Of a DNA stretch of 39,790 nt, positions 32,608 through 39,790 are shown in pieces; position 1 is the first letter of the stretch, and every line of letters begins with the position of its first letter. The stretch spans positions 1 to 39,790 of the forward strand of contig PYVH01000023.1 in the NCBI GenBank assembly GCA_003030785.1. Direction: 5' to 3'. This stretch comes from Marinobacter sp. B9-2 (lineage in GTDB: Bacteria > Pseudomonadota > Gammaproteobacteria > Pseudomonadales > Oleiphilaceae). The translations under genes and the position numbers were made by a program. The notes under the pieces were generated by a model. That model ran no database searches. It saw only the letters and a program-made list of their open reading frames with translations, and had not been told where the DNA came from.

Positions 32608-33573
32608 CTAATGAGCCATACACTGCTCTTTAACAGTCTGTTCTTCTGGCAGCGGGTTCAGCCACACAGCTCCGACCGGTTCGCAGTTTCGGATACCGGT
32701 GGACCAACGCCCGGGATTCTTTTCCTTGGCCTTGAGCAGTGTCATTTTTCGGCTCGCCAGGATGTCAACATCCTTGCCCTCATGGCGATGGGCCGGGGTC
32801 ACATAACGGATCGCGCTATGGCGATGCTCGTTGTTGTACCAGCGGATGAACATGCTCACCCAGTCACGGGCCAGATCAAGGCTCTCAAACCCCTCAGGCG
32901 GGTATTCCGGACGCTGTTTGGTGGTACCGAACAGCGACTCGATATAAGCGTTGTCATTGGACACACGCGGTCGGCTGTAGGACGGTGTGACACCCAATGT
33001 CTCGAACGTGGCCGGCAGAGTGCCGCCCTTCATGGCGCTGCCGTTGTCTGAATGCACCACCGGCGGATTGTTCACACAACCCTCACGGAGCAGTGCTTTT
33101 CGCAGCACGGTTTCGCTGTTGACCGCGTTCTCCGCGTCGAACACTTCGGCGCCCACGATTTTGCGGCTGTACACGTCGAGCATGAAGTACAGATAAAAGA
33201 ACCGGCCCCGGACAGTGGACTTGAGATAGGTAACGTCCCAACACCAGACCTGGTTCGGTCTGGTGGCCTCGTGACGCCGAGGCGGGCCGACTCGTCCAGA
33301 GTGCCGGGCACCCCGGCGGTGGTTCTCGTTGTGTTCGCTCAGAACGCGATAGAAGGATGATTCCGAGGCGATGTACCAGCCATGGTCGTCCATCAGCAAC
33401 GGCACGACCTGAGACGGTGGCAGGCTGGCATAATCGGACTGGTGGCAAACGGCCAGGATCATCGCTTTCTCCATCGCAGTCAGTGCATGAGACGGCGTAT
33501 GTTTGAGCGCACTGGGCCGGCCATCCTCACCGCCGGCTTTCCAGCGGCGATAGGTGTTGGTGCCAATACCCAA
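32608..33573 (-). CDS. IS3-family transposase OrfB (DDE integrase core)
   Basis: A 321-residue frame from a conservative start; the frame stays open upstream to about 33,670 (LDRQHAVQLVDEARIDGARL), so the protein is made as an OrfAB fusion by ribosomal frameshifting, as usual for IS3 elements. The catalytic triad is visible: D in WCWDVTYLKS, D in VVHSDNGSAMKG and E in NDNAYIESLFGT. The C-terminal RWYNNEHRHSAIRYVTPAHR is typical of the rve core. Intact. Confidence 0.93.
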   Translation of the reverse strand: MGIGTNTYRRWKAGGEDGRPSALKHTPSHALTAMEKAMILAVCHQSDYASLPPSQVVPLLMDDHGWYIASESSFYRVLSEHNENHRRGARHSGRVGPPRRHEATRPNQVWCWDVTYLKSTVRGRFFYLYFMLDVYSRKIVGAEVFDAENAVNSETVLRKALLREGCVNNPPVVHSDNGSAMKGGTLPATFETLGVTPSYSRPRVSNDNAYIESLFGTTKQRPEYPPEGFESLDLARDWVSMFIRWYNNEHRHSAIRYVTPAHRHEGKDVDILASRKMTLLKAKEKNPGRWSTGIRNCEPVGAVWLNPLPEEQTVKEQCMAH

Positions 33574-33659
33574 CTCGGCACAGGCGCTTTTCAGGCGCGC
33601 GCCATCTATGCGCGCCTCATCAACCAGCTGTACAGCATGCTGGCGATCCAGGGTGCTGG

Positions 33660-34151
33660 TCAGTCGTCCTCGTCCCCCCAGATCGCCCGGGCCTTTTTTC
33701 GCAGTGTCAGCAAGGCCGCCGTTTCAGCGAGTGCCGCTTCTTTGCGTTGGAGTTCGCGCTCAAGCTGTCGAGTGCGTTTCTTCTCCTGCTTAACCGCGTC
33801 ACGGGAGCGTTTCTCAAGCCGCTCATCACGGTCATTGGCCGTTTCACAGCTCTGACGCCACCGGCGAATTTGCTCAGGATAGATGCCACGTTTGCGACAG
33901 TATTCGCCCAGCTCGGACTCACTCAGTGCGGCGGTTTCAAGAACGGCGTTGAACTTATCGCGCGAACTCCAGCCTTCCGGATCCGAACCGTGATCTGGCA
34001 GTAATTGTCCATTCTTTCGGGCTTCGTTTCGCCAGCTGTACAAGGTAGCGTCTGAAATGCCTTCCTCTTGCGCCACTTCAGCAACAGGCCGGTTATTCGG
34101 TGGCAGTAACTTGCGCAGGATGGCTTCGCGACGTTCCGGTGAATACTTCAT
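33660..34151 (-). CDS. IS3-family OrfA (DNA-binding helix-turn-helix)
   Basis: A 163-residue protein from the ATG at 34,151, which has AGAGG before it; the frame extends nine codons further upstream. The N-terminal HTH reads KYSPERREAILRKLLPPNN then SDATLYSWRNEARKNG, and a leucine-rich coiled coil (ERELQRKEAALAETAALLTL) ends it. It binds the element's ends and supplies the N-terminus of the OrfAB transposase. The longer length relative to small OrfA types reflects a second HTH-like segment (LSESELGEYCRKRGIYPEQI). Confidence 0.9.
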   Translation of the reverse strand: MKYSPERREAILRKLLPPNNRPVAEVAQEEGISDATLYSWRNEARKNGQLLPDHGSDPEGWSSRDKFNAVLETAALSESELGEYCRKRGIYPEQIRRWRQSCETANDRDERLEKRSRDAVKQEKKRTRQLERELQRKEAALAETAALLTLRKKARAIWGDEDD

Positions 34152-34227
34152 GAAAACCTCTGTCTCGCCCCACTTCATTTACAGAGTCTAACATCGGGTG
34201 GGGTTCCAACTACCTTGACAGAGGGGG

Positions 34228-35081
34228 CGGACCAGTCGTGAAGGCGCTTCCACATCCTTGAGCAACCGGCTGTTCTTGCTGATGCCGACCAGGTAATCCA
34301 CATTATTCCGGTCGCACCAGCTCAATAGGCGAGGCCGATAGAAGCCACTGTCACCTCGGAACACGATGCGTGTATCGGGCCAATATTGCCGGATGAACTT
34401 TACCAGCAGGGCCAGAATGGCCCAGCTGTGGCGGCTGTCACTGCGGCTGCTGGTGCGCAGGTAGCTCACCAGCAGGTGACGGCCGCAGAACACGTACAGC
34501 GGAAAGTAGCAGTGGTGGTCGTAATAAGCGTTAAAGAACTTGCCGGGCTGGTCGCCATGAACGGGGATATCGGTACCGTCAAAATCCAGCACGATTTCCT
34601 TCGGCGGTGTCTCGTGCTGTTCGATGAAATGCTGCCACAGCAATTCGTGGGCCTTGACCACCGACTGACGGGTTACTTGCTGCTCCATTCGGCAGAGCGT
34701 GGACTTGCCGGCCAAGTCGCGCTCTTTGCCGACCGCGGTTTGCAGAGCCTGATCAAAACGCAGCGCTTCATGATCGTTCAGATCTTCGTATCCTGCAGCC
34801 ACGCCGAAGACCCGTTGCCGAGTCATGGTTTCCAGCTTGTGGCGAACCAGCACTGGATTCCGTGAATCGTTAAGCACCGAGGCCAGGCGCTGAGTCAGAC
34901 GGTGCTGTTTGTCGACTTCCCGAAGCAGGAGCAACCCTGCATCGGAGGTGATATGACCACCGGAGAAATCGGCTTCAATTTGGCGGCGAGAGAGTGGCGA
35001 GAAGGTCAGTTTTTCAGGTAACATTTTGGATAGCGGCTGTTGGTTCAGTGGTGATGGTGTAAGGTCCTGAAACCATAGCAC
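34228..35081 (-). pseudogene. IS1380-family transposase, N-terminal part
   Basis: About 285 codons of an IS1380 (group IS4/DDE) transposase. The start is either at 35,081 or, more typical of the family, at the ATG at 35,024 (MLPEKLTFSPLSRR). Conserved strings include SDAGLLLLREVD, VLDFDGTDIPVHGDQPG and FRGDSGFYRP, the first two catalytic Asp regions. It breaks at SRLVR where the IS3 element enters, and the remaining part is also truncated. Non-functional. Confidence 0.9.
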
Positions 35082-35131
35082 TTTCAGCCGCTCCCTTCCT
35101 CCTTACGCTACCCTCTCATGAGAAATCCGGG

Positions 35132-36722
35132 CTAGGAGTCTGCGCGGCAGGAGACACCTTCTGGCATAATGCGTAAAAATTCTTCAGCACCGGAGAATCT
35201 GATGGGAACCACTTTCCGCCCGTATTCGCCTGACCAGGAACTGCTTCTTCCCCCGAGCCTGAACGAGTGGCTGCCTGAGGGGCATCTGGCCTATTTTGTC
35301 AGTGATGTCGTCGAGGAGCTGGATTTAAGCGCGTTTTATGCCCGCTACGAAGGCAACGGCCGACGCAACTCGCCCTTCGATCCACGAATGATGCTGAAGG
35401 TTCTGATCTACGCCTACGCCACCGGCGTTTTCTCTTCACGCAAGATCGCCCGGAAGCTGGAAGAAGACGTGGCCTTCCGGGTTCTGGCGGCAGGCAACTT
35501 CCCCAGGCATCGCACGATCTGTGATTTCCGCAAACACCATTTGGTTGCCTTCAAGGCCGTGTTTATTCAGGTGGTCCGGATTGCCCGGGAAGCGGAGCTG
35601 ATCACGCTGGGAACACTGGCGATTGATGGCACCAAGGTTCGGGCTAATGCCAGCAAGCACAAGGCCATGAGCTATGGCCGCATGGGCGAGGAAGACGATC
35701 GTTTATCGAAAGAGATCGATGCACTTTGTCGTCAGGCGCGTCAGACAGACCAGTCGGAAGACCGACAGTTCGGCCCGGATAACCGGGGTGATGAACTGCC
35801 TGAAGAGCTTCAGTACCGGCAGGCGCGGCTGGACAAGATTCGTGCCGCCAAAGAGAAATTGGAAGCAGACCAGAAAGAGCGGGACAAGGCCCGGGGTCGG
35901 TCCCCGGACGATGATCGGCGCTCACCTCGCGGGGGCCCGAACTTCAAGCGGGATTATGGGGTTCCGGATGACAAGGATCAGAGCAATTTTACCGATCCGC
36001 AAAGCCGGATTATGAAAACGGCGGACGGGTTCCAGCAATGCTACAACGGCCAGTTGGCCGTGGATGGTGAATTCCAGCTGATTGTCGCCAACCACCTGGG
36101 CAATAATCCCAGTGACAATGGCTGTCTGATACCACTGCTGGATCAGGCAAAAGACACTCTGGAAACCTATCCGGATCAGTGTCTGGCTGACGCGGGTTAC
36201 CGTAAAGAAGAAGATCTACAGACCCTGGAAGACAAAAGCATCGACGGCTATGTCTCGCTGCGCCGGGAGGGCAAGAAGAGTTCAGAGATAGACGCGAGCC
36301 GTTATCCGGCCAGCGCCCGGATGGCCGGGAAGCTGGCCACGGCAACCGGGCGATCGGTTTACGCTCAGCGCAAGCATCTGGTTGAGGCGGTCAACGGCTG
36401 GATCAAGCATGTTCTGGGCTTCCGACAGTTCAGTCTGCGGGGCCTTCACGCCGTGCAGGGTGAATGGGATCTGGTCTGTCTGTCGCTTAATCTCAGGCGG
36501 ATGAGTTCACTGATGAGGCTGAAATAGAGGGTCCGAGGGATCCTTGGGCGTACTGAGTGATCGGACTACGATAACGCATTCGCTGATAACCGTCTTGACT
36601 GACTGAATAGAGAGAATCGAGACTCTATTCGGCTGGATATTGTGGATACGTTCTCGGGCCGAACTGTGATTCGACGCGGCGGGGTCACTTGCTCAAAATA
36701 CTTCTGCCGCGCAGACTCCTAG
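35132..36722 (+). mobile_element. IS1182-family insertion sequence
   Basis: Bounded by perfect 19-bp inverted repeats, CTAGGAGTCTGCGCGGCAG (35,132-35,150) and its complement (36,704-36,722). The outermost CTAG is itself palindromic and could be duplicated target. About 1,590 bp with one intact transposase gene. The 195 bp after the gene hold a small stem (GAATAGAG / CTCTATTC, 36,605-36,630). Confidence 0.9.
35202..36527 (+). CDS. IS1182-family transposase
   Basis: A 441-residue DDE transposase. The DUF772-type N-terminal domain reads PEGHLAYFVSDVVEELDLS, PFDPRMMLKVLIYAYATGVF and RTICDFRKHH. The catalytic Asp is in AIDGTKVRANASKHKAMSY, followed by a charged insertion (about 180-270), a second Asp region (CLADAGYRKEEDL) and a C-terminal HLVEAVNGWIKHVLGFRQFS with the Glu. 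The ATG at 35,202 is preferred to one 11 codons upstream because GGAG lies before it. Intact, so the element may be active. Confidence 0.93.
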   Translation: MGTTFRPYSPDQELLLPPSLNEWLPEGHLAYFVSDVVEELDLSAFYARYEGNGRRNSPFDPRMMLKVLIYAYATGVFSSRKIARKLEEDVAFRVLAAGNFPRHRTICDFRKHHLVAFKAVFIQVVRIAREAELITLGTLAIDGTKVRANASKHKAMSYGRMGEEDDRLSKEIDALCRQARQTDQSEDRQFGPDNRGDELPEELQYRQARLDKIRAAKEKLEADQKERDKARGRSPDDDRRSPRGGPNFKRDYGVPDDKDQSNFTDPQSRIMKTADGFQQCYNGQLAVDGEFQLIVANHLGNNPSDNGCLIPLLDQAKDTLETYPDQCLADAGYRKEEDLQTLEDKSIDGYVSLRREGKKSSEIDASRYPASARMAGKLATATGRSVYAQRKHLVEAVNGWIKHVLGFRQFSLRGLHAVQGEWDLVCLSLNLRRMSSLMRLK

Positions 36723-36788
36723 TATGCCAAGTCCCTGCTCGGCAGGCGATTCGCGGTTCTGGCTATAGCGGCATCACAGCACTTGTGA

Positions 36789-37019
36789 TTACAGGATGCA
36801 GATGACGCCCTCCGCGCCAATGCGCTGCCAGGGCAGGCCCTGAACCAAGGCAGACAACTGTTCCTCGGTCAGGCGCAGTTGGTCACCGCGCCAGGTTTCG
36901 CCCCAGTGGAATTTACCCCGGTTCAGCCGGCGGGCGCACAACTAGATGCCCAGGCCATCATGGATCAGCACCTTCATCCGATTGCCTCGCTTGTTGGCGA
37001 ACAGTAAGCGTTCATTCCA
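36789..37019 (-). pseudogene. tnpB: IS66 TnpB remnant with amber stop
   Basis: About 77 codons of an IS66 Orf2 protein: LLFANKRGNRMKVLIHDGLG, LCARRLNRGKFHWG and LSALVQGLPWQRIGAEG. A TAG at 36,942-36,944 stands where the family normally has Trp (GIWLCARRL), so TGG to TAG is the simplest change. No start or upstream half remains. It is on the opposite strand to the complete IS66 set next to it and belongs to a different, older element. Confidence 0.8.
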
Positions 37020-37054
37020 GGACGTCCTGCCACCCGGCTGAAAATCGCCCTACA

Positions 37055-37084
37055 GTAACCTCACATTTTTCAACACGAGGTTAC
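37055..37084 (+). promoter_or_regulatory. Hairpin just before IS66 tnpA
   Basis: GTAACCTC and GAGGTTAC (8 bp) pair over a 14-nt loop, ending four bases before the ATG of tnpA. The stem would sequester the ribosome-binding region (GAGG), so it may limit translation of the transposition genes. It may also be part of the element's end. Confidence 0.4.
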
Positions 37085-37088
37085 CCCC

Positions 37089-37379
37089 ATGAGAAAGCAT
37101 CGTACCCCAGAACAGTGGCAGGCCCTGGTTGATCAGCAGCGCGTCAGCGGCTTGTCAGCGCCGCAGTTCTGTAAGCAGGAAAATATTGGTTACGCCAGCT
37201 TCTGCAACTGGCGCAAGCGGCTGTCCGATCCGTCGACCGATGATTCGGCAGGTTCCGGTGAAGCCAGTTTTCTGGATCTCTCGTCATTAATGGGCACGTC
37301 GCCATCCTCCGGTCCGGGCTGGAACATTGTGCTCAGCCTGGGTAACGGCGTCGAGCTGCGGCTGAGTCAGCACGGATGA
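37089..37379 (+). CDS. tnpA: IS66 accessory protein TnpA
   Basis: A 96-residue small protein with an HTH typical of IS66 Orf1: TPEQWQALVDQQRVSGLSAP, QFCKQENIGYASFCNWRKRL. It ends in a short beta-rich tail (GWNIVLSLGNGVELRLSQHG), the usual form in this group. It overlaps tnpB by 4 bases. Thought to bind DNA for the transposition complex; exact role is not settled for the family. Confidence 0.85.
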   Translation: MRKHRTPEQWQALVDQQRVSGLSAPQFCKQENIGYASFCNWRKRLSDPSTDDSAGSGEASFLDLSSLMGTSPSSGPGWNIVLSLGNGVELRLSQHG

Positions 37380-37720
37380 TTGGGCTCGATAGCCAGGCGC
37401 GCATCTGGCTGTGCACCGAGCCCACCGACATGCGCAAATCGTTCCGGGGCCTGAGCGCCCTGGTCCGGAATCAGTTGAAGCACGACCCGCTCAGCGGCCA
37501 GTATTTCGTCTTCGTCAATCGCCGCAAGACCCAGATGAAGATGCTGTACTTTACCGCCACCGGTTATTGCCTGTGGGCCAAGCGCCTGGAGCAGGGGCAG
37601 TTCCGGGTGCCGTTATCCGCCTCCGGTCAGCGAGCCCTGACCCTGACGGATCTGCAACTGCTGATCGATGGCATCGAAGTGCAGAAATACCGCCAGTTCA
37701 AGCGTTTTCGAGGGGTATAG
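37376..37720 (+). CDS. tnpB: IS66 Orf2 protein TnpB
   Basis: A 114-residue IS66 Orf2 protein. The classic family motif is ICTEPTDMRKSFRGLSALV (here WLCTEPTDMRKSF), followed by QYFVFVNRRKTQMKMLYFTATG and KRLEQGQF. Required for transposition of IS66 elements though its chemistry is unknown. Start overlaps tnpA; tnpC begins 28 bp after its stop. Unrelated in detail to the IS66 TnpB remnant at 36,789. Confidence 0.93.
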   Translation: MIGLDSQARIWLCTEPTDMRKSFRGLSALVRNQLKHDPLSGQYFVFVNRRKTQMKMLYFTATGYCLWAKRLEQGQFRVPLSASGQRALTLTDLQLLIDGIEVQKYRQFKRFRGV

Positions 37721-37748
37721 AAGACGGACTTCCGGTATAATATCGGCC

Positions 37749-39398
37749 ATGAATTCAACGGCTTCCGCCCCTTCTTCCAACGCACCTTCCTACTCGGCTC
37801 TGGCCGAGGAGAATGCCGTGTTGCGGGAGCAGTTGGGAGCCCAGGCAGAAGCGATTCGTCAGCTGACGCATCAACTGGACTGGTTCAAGAAACAGCTGTT
37901 CGGCCCCAAATCCGAGAAGCAGGTTTATGATGTTCCGCAACAGGACAACCTGTTCCAGCCAGATGAAGCACCGCTGCCGGAGCAGCCTGCGGATGAAGAT
38001 AAACGCACCATTAAGGCCTATCAGCGCGGCACCGGCAAGAAACAGCGGGACGACGACTGCCTGAACGATACTGGCCTTCGCTTTAGTGCCGATGTGCCGG
38101 TGGAAGTCATTGAACACCTGCCACCGGAACTGACCGGCGCGGAGGCCGACCAGTACGAAGTGATCGGCAGCAAGACCACCTACCGGCTGGCCCAGCGGGC
38201 CTCCAGCTATGTGGTACTCAAGTGTGAACGCCCGGTGTTCCGGCGCAAGGGAACCGAGAAGCCGGTGACGACTCCGGCTCCGTTTAACGTACTGGACAAC
38301 AGCCTGGCCGACGTCAGCCTGCTGGCCGGGCTGCTGGTGGACAAGTTCCAGTTCCATCTGCCGTTGTATCGCCAGCACCAGCGCATCCAGCAGGCCGGTA
38401 TCACCGTCAGCCGCAGCACCCTGACCAATCTGGTCAAGCGCGCCATCGACCTGCTTCGGCCCATTGTGGATGCCCAGACAGACAACGTGCTGCGCAGCCG
38501 GGTGCTGGCCATGGATGAAACGCCCATCAAGGCCGGTCACCAGGGCCGGGCGGGCCCGCAAAAAGGCAAGATGAAATCCGGATGGTTCTGGCCGCTGTAT
38601 GGCGATGCCGACGAAGTGGTGTTCACCTACTCGAACAGCCGGGGCCGGGCCCATATCGAGGAGGTGCTGAACGAACAGTTCAGCGGCACTCTGATCAGTG
38701 ACGGCTATGCGGCCTATGCCCGCTACGCTGCCGCCCAAGAGAACGTCACCCATGCCCAATGCTGGGTGCACAGTCGCCGTTACTTTATCGAGGCACAGAA
38801 GGATCATCCTGAGACAGTCACCGAGGCCCTGCAACGGATCGCAACGCTGTACCGGAATGAAGAGACCCTCAAAGCTCAAGGGCTGACCGGCGAGAAGAAA
38901 CGCCAGTACCGGTTGGATCACTCGAAGCCGGTGGTCAGCGGCTTCTTCCAGTGGTGCCGGGATCAGTTGGAGCAAGGCGGTCTGCTGCCCAGCGACTCAC
39001 TGACCAAGGCCCTGAACTACGTGCTCAGCCGCGAAGCGAGCCTGACCGTGTTCCTGGAAGATCCCGACGTACAGCCAGACACCAACCACCTGGAACGGGC
39101 CCTACGACCCATCCCCATGGGCAAGAAAAACTGGATGTTCTGCTGGACCGAACTGGGCGCGGAACACCTGGGCATCATCCAGAGCCTGGTCAGCACCTGC
39201 AAGCTGCACAATATTAACCCCTACACCTACCTGGTGGACGTGTTGCAACGCATCAGCCAGCACCCGGCCAGTGAAGTCAGCGACCTGACGCCGCGACTCT
39301 GGAAAACCCGGTTCGCCGACAACCCGTTACGGGCGCTGATCGACCCACGCCATCCTGACCGACAGAACAAACAGCCGGAGGCCGTTCATGCGCATTGA
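37749..39398 (+). CDS. tnpC: IS66-family transposase TnpC
   Basis: A 549-residue DDE transposase. The N-terminal leucine-zipper-like helix (ALAEENAVLREQLGAQAEAI) is followed by the zinc-finger-like region, then catalytic regions: D in LAMDETPIKAGHQ, D in LISDGYAAYARYA and E in DTNHLERALRPIPMG. C-terminal domain ends NINPYTYLVDVLQRI. The ATG at 37,749 was chosen over an upstream in-frame start that overlaps tnpB because it gives the standard N-terminus. Intact. Confidence 0.94.
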   Translation: MNSTASAPSSNAPSYSALAEENAVLREQLGAQAEAIRQLTHQLDWFKKQLFGPKSEKQVYDVPQQDNLFQPDEAPLPEQPADEDKRTIKAYQRGTGKKQRDDDCLNDTGLRFSADVPVEVIEHLPPELTGAEADQYEVIGSKTTYRLAQRASSYVVLKCERPVFRRKGTEKPVTTPAPFNVLDNSLADVSLLAGLLVDKFQFHLPLYRQHQRIQQAGITVSRSTLTNLVKRAIDLLRPIVDAQTDNVLRSRVLAMDETPIKAGHQGRAGPQKGKMKSGWFWPLYGDADEVVFTYSNSRGRAHIEEVLNEQFSGTLISDGYAAYARYAAAQENVTHAQCWVHSRRYFIEAQKDHPETVTEALQRIATLYRNEETLKAQGLTGEKKRQYRLDHSKPVVSGFFQWCRDQLEQGGLLPSDSLTKALNYVLSREASLTVFLEDPDVQPDTNHLERALRPIPMGKKNWMFCWTELGAEHLGIIQSLVSTCKLHNINPYTYLVDVLQRISQHPASEVSDLTPRLWKTRFADNPLRALIDPRHPDRQNKQPEAVHAH

Positions 39399-39447
39399 AG
39401 ACATGAGCATCGACCAGTTGCTGGAACTGAATCGTAAGCGCCAATAA
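39388..39447 (+). CDS. Tiny frame at the tnpC end
   Basis: A 19-residue frame, MRIEDMSIDQLLELNRKRQ, whose ATG overlaps the end of tnpC by 11 bases. It looks like a deliberate protein (helix, no rare codons) and short frames in this position occur in some IS66 elements. Function unknown, and it may not be translated. Confidence 0.35.
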   Translation: MRIEDMSIDQLLELNRKRQ

Positions 39448-39516
39448 ATCCGCACCTGTAGCTGGCAACTGAATTTCGCCACACTGATTCCTGCTTTCAA
39501 ATAGAGGAGGAATCCG

Positions 39517-39790
39517 ATGACCACCCCTGATTTACATCAGCTCTGGCAACAGACGCTATCGGACTGGCAGGCCTCGGGCCTGTCCGGTGCGGCCTACTGC
39601 AAACAAGAGTCCCTTGTTTACCACCGGTTTGTCTACTGGCGGCAGAAGCTGACCAGCAACACGGAGCCCAGCAAGCCGGTTCAGACTCGATCCGGATTCG
39701 CCCGCGTGGCCCCGGTTCCGGATGCCGGGGCCGGGGCCGGGGCCGGGGCCGGTCTGACCGTGTCACTGCCCGGCGGCGTATCAATCACCG
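39517..39790 (+). CDS. tnpA: Second IS66-type TnpA, cut by window end
   Basis: The first 91 codons of another IS66 accessory protein: LHQLWQQTLSDWQASGLSGA, AYCKQESLVYHRFVYWRQKL. GAGGAGG lies seven bases before the ATG. It differs from the TnpA at 37,089, so a different IS66 subtype begins here. Near the end of the window is a run of GGGGCC units coding a Gly-Ala repeat (39,726-39,750), and the gene continues outside. Confidence 0.8.
   Translation, partial: MTTPDLHQLWQQTLSDWQASGLSGAAYCKQESLVYHRFVYWRQKLTSNTEPSKPVQTRSGFARVAPVPDAGAGAGAGAGLTVSLPGGVSIT

Larger units (their letters stand above)
32568..34227 (-). mobile_element. IS3-family insertion sequence
   Basis: About 1,660 bp. Imperfect terminal inverted repeats share TCTGTCAAGGTAGTTGG followed by (C/A)ACC (left at 32,572; right ending at 34,222). 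A 5-bp direct repeat CGGAC flanks it (32,563-32,567 and 34,228-34,232). It has inserted into the IS1380-family gene, and both OrfA and OrfB are intact, so it may still move. Confidence 0.9.
37055..39447 (+). mobile_element. IS66-family element (tnpA-tnpB-tnpC)
   Basis: A full set of three overlapping or closely spaced IS66 genes plus a small trailing frame. Exact termini are not resolved: I found no convincing inverted repeat pair, so the span given is the gene set with the leading hairpin. All three frames are intact. Confidence 0.75.

Noticed and set aside
37755-38975. 406-codon minus-strand frame antisense to IS66 tnpC
   Set aside because: Shadow of a transposase gene with intact DDE motifs; no independent features.

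Overview
The window looks like a chromosome segment of a marine gammaproteobacterium, most likely Marinobacter or a close relative. This is inferred from a wax ester synthase/DGAT gene beside a compact glyA-nrdR-ribD-ribBA-ribH-nusB-thiL-pgpA cluster, and from protein style; no database was searched. Bases 1-11,100 are core genome: a glutathionyl-hydroquinone reductase gene divergent from a LysR regulator, the wax ester synthase gene, a small DUF6316-type gene, then the eight-gene minus-strand cluster for one-carbon, riboflavin, transcription, thiamine and phospholipid functions. Riboflavin synthase is absent from the cluster, and the GTP cyclohydrolase II half of RibBA lacks its zinc cysteines.

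From about 11,285 the sequence becomes accessory. A nested inverted repeat and roughly 0.9 kb of decayed sequence lead into an XRE regulator divergent from a two-gene unit (winged-helix/coiled-coil protein plus a compact SF2 helicase). This unit is a plausible, not obviously named, defence module. A broken copy of a second helicase, an orphan antitoxin-like gene and another gene stump follow. Then come three overlapping genes that I identify as a Gamma-Mobile-Trio: gmtY (tyrosine recombinase), gmtZ (integrase-like protein with eight N-terminal tandem repeats) and gmtX, plus a short, probably truncated fourth gene. GMT proteins are known to mark mobile islands that carry defensive, offensive and resistance cargo.

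Bases 21,700-32,230 are a metal and envelope-redox cargo. They hold three CDF-type transporters, an ACR3-like permease, a Met/His-rich periplasmic protein, an accessory signal peptidase II, a MerR regulator, two MerR-type operators, two DsbA-like proteins, a DsbB, a CcdA-like electron carrier, a CtaG-like assembly protein and two SCO copper lipoproteins, the second stopped by a nonsense codon. The layout reads as two versions of one theme: efflux from the cytoplasm joined to periplasmic thiol and copper handling.

Bases 32,490-39,790 are an insertion-sequence pile-up. A truncated IS1380-family gene is split by an IS3-family element with a 5-bp target duplication. It is followed by an intact-looking IS1182-family element, a dead IS66 tnpB remnant, a complete IS66 tnpA-tnpB-tnpC set, and the start of a second IS66-type tnpA cut by the window end. 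The right edge of the island is not visible.
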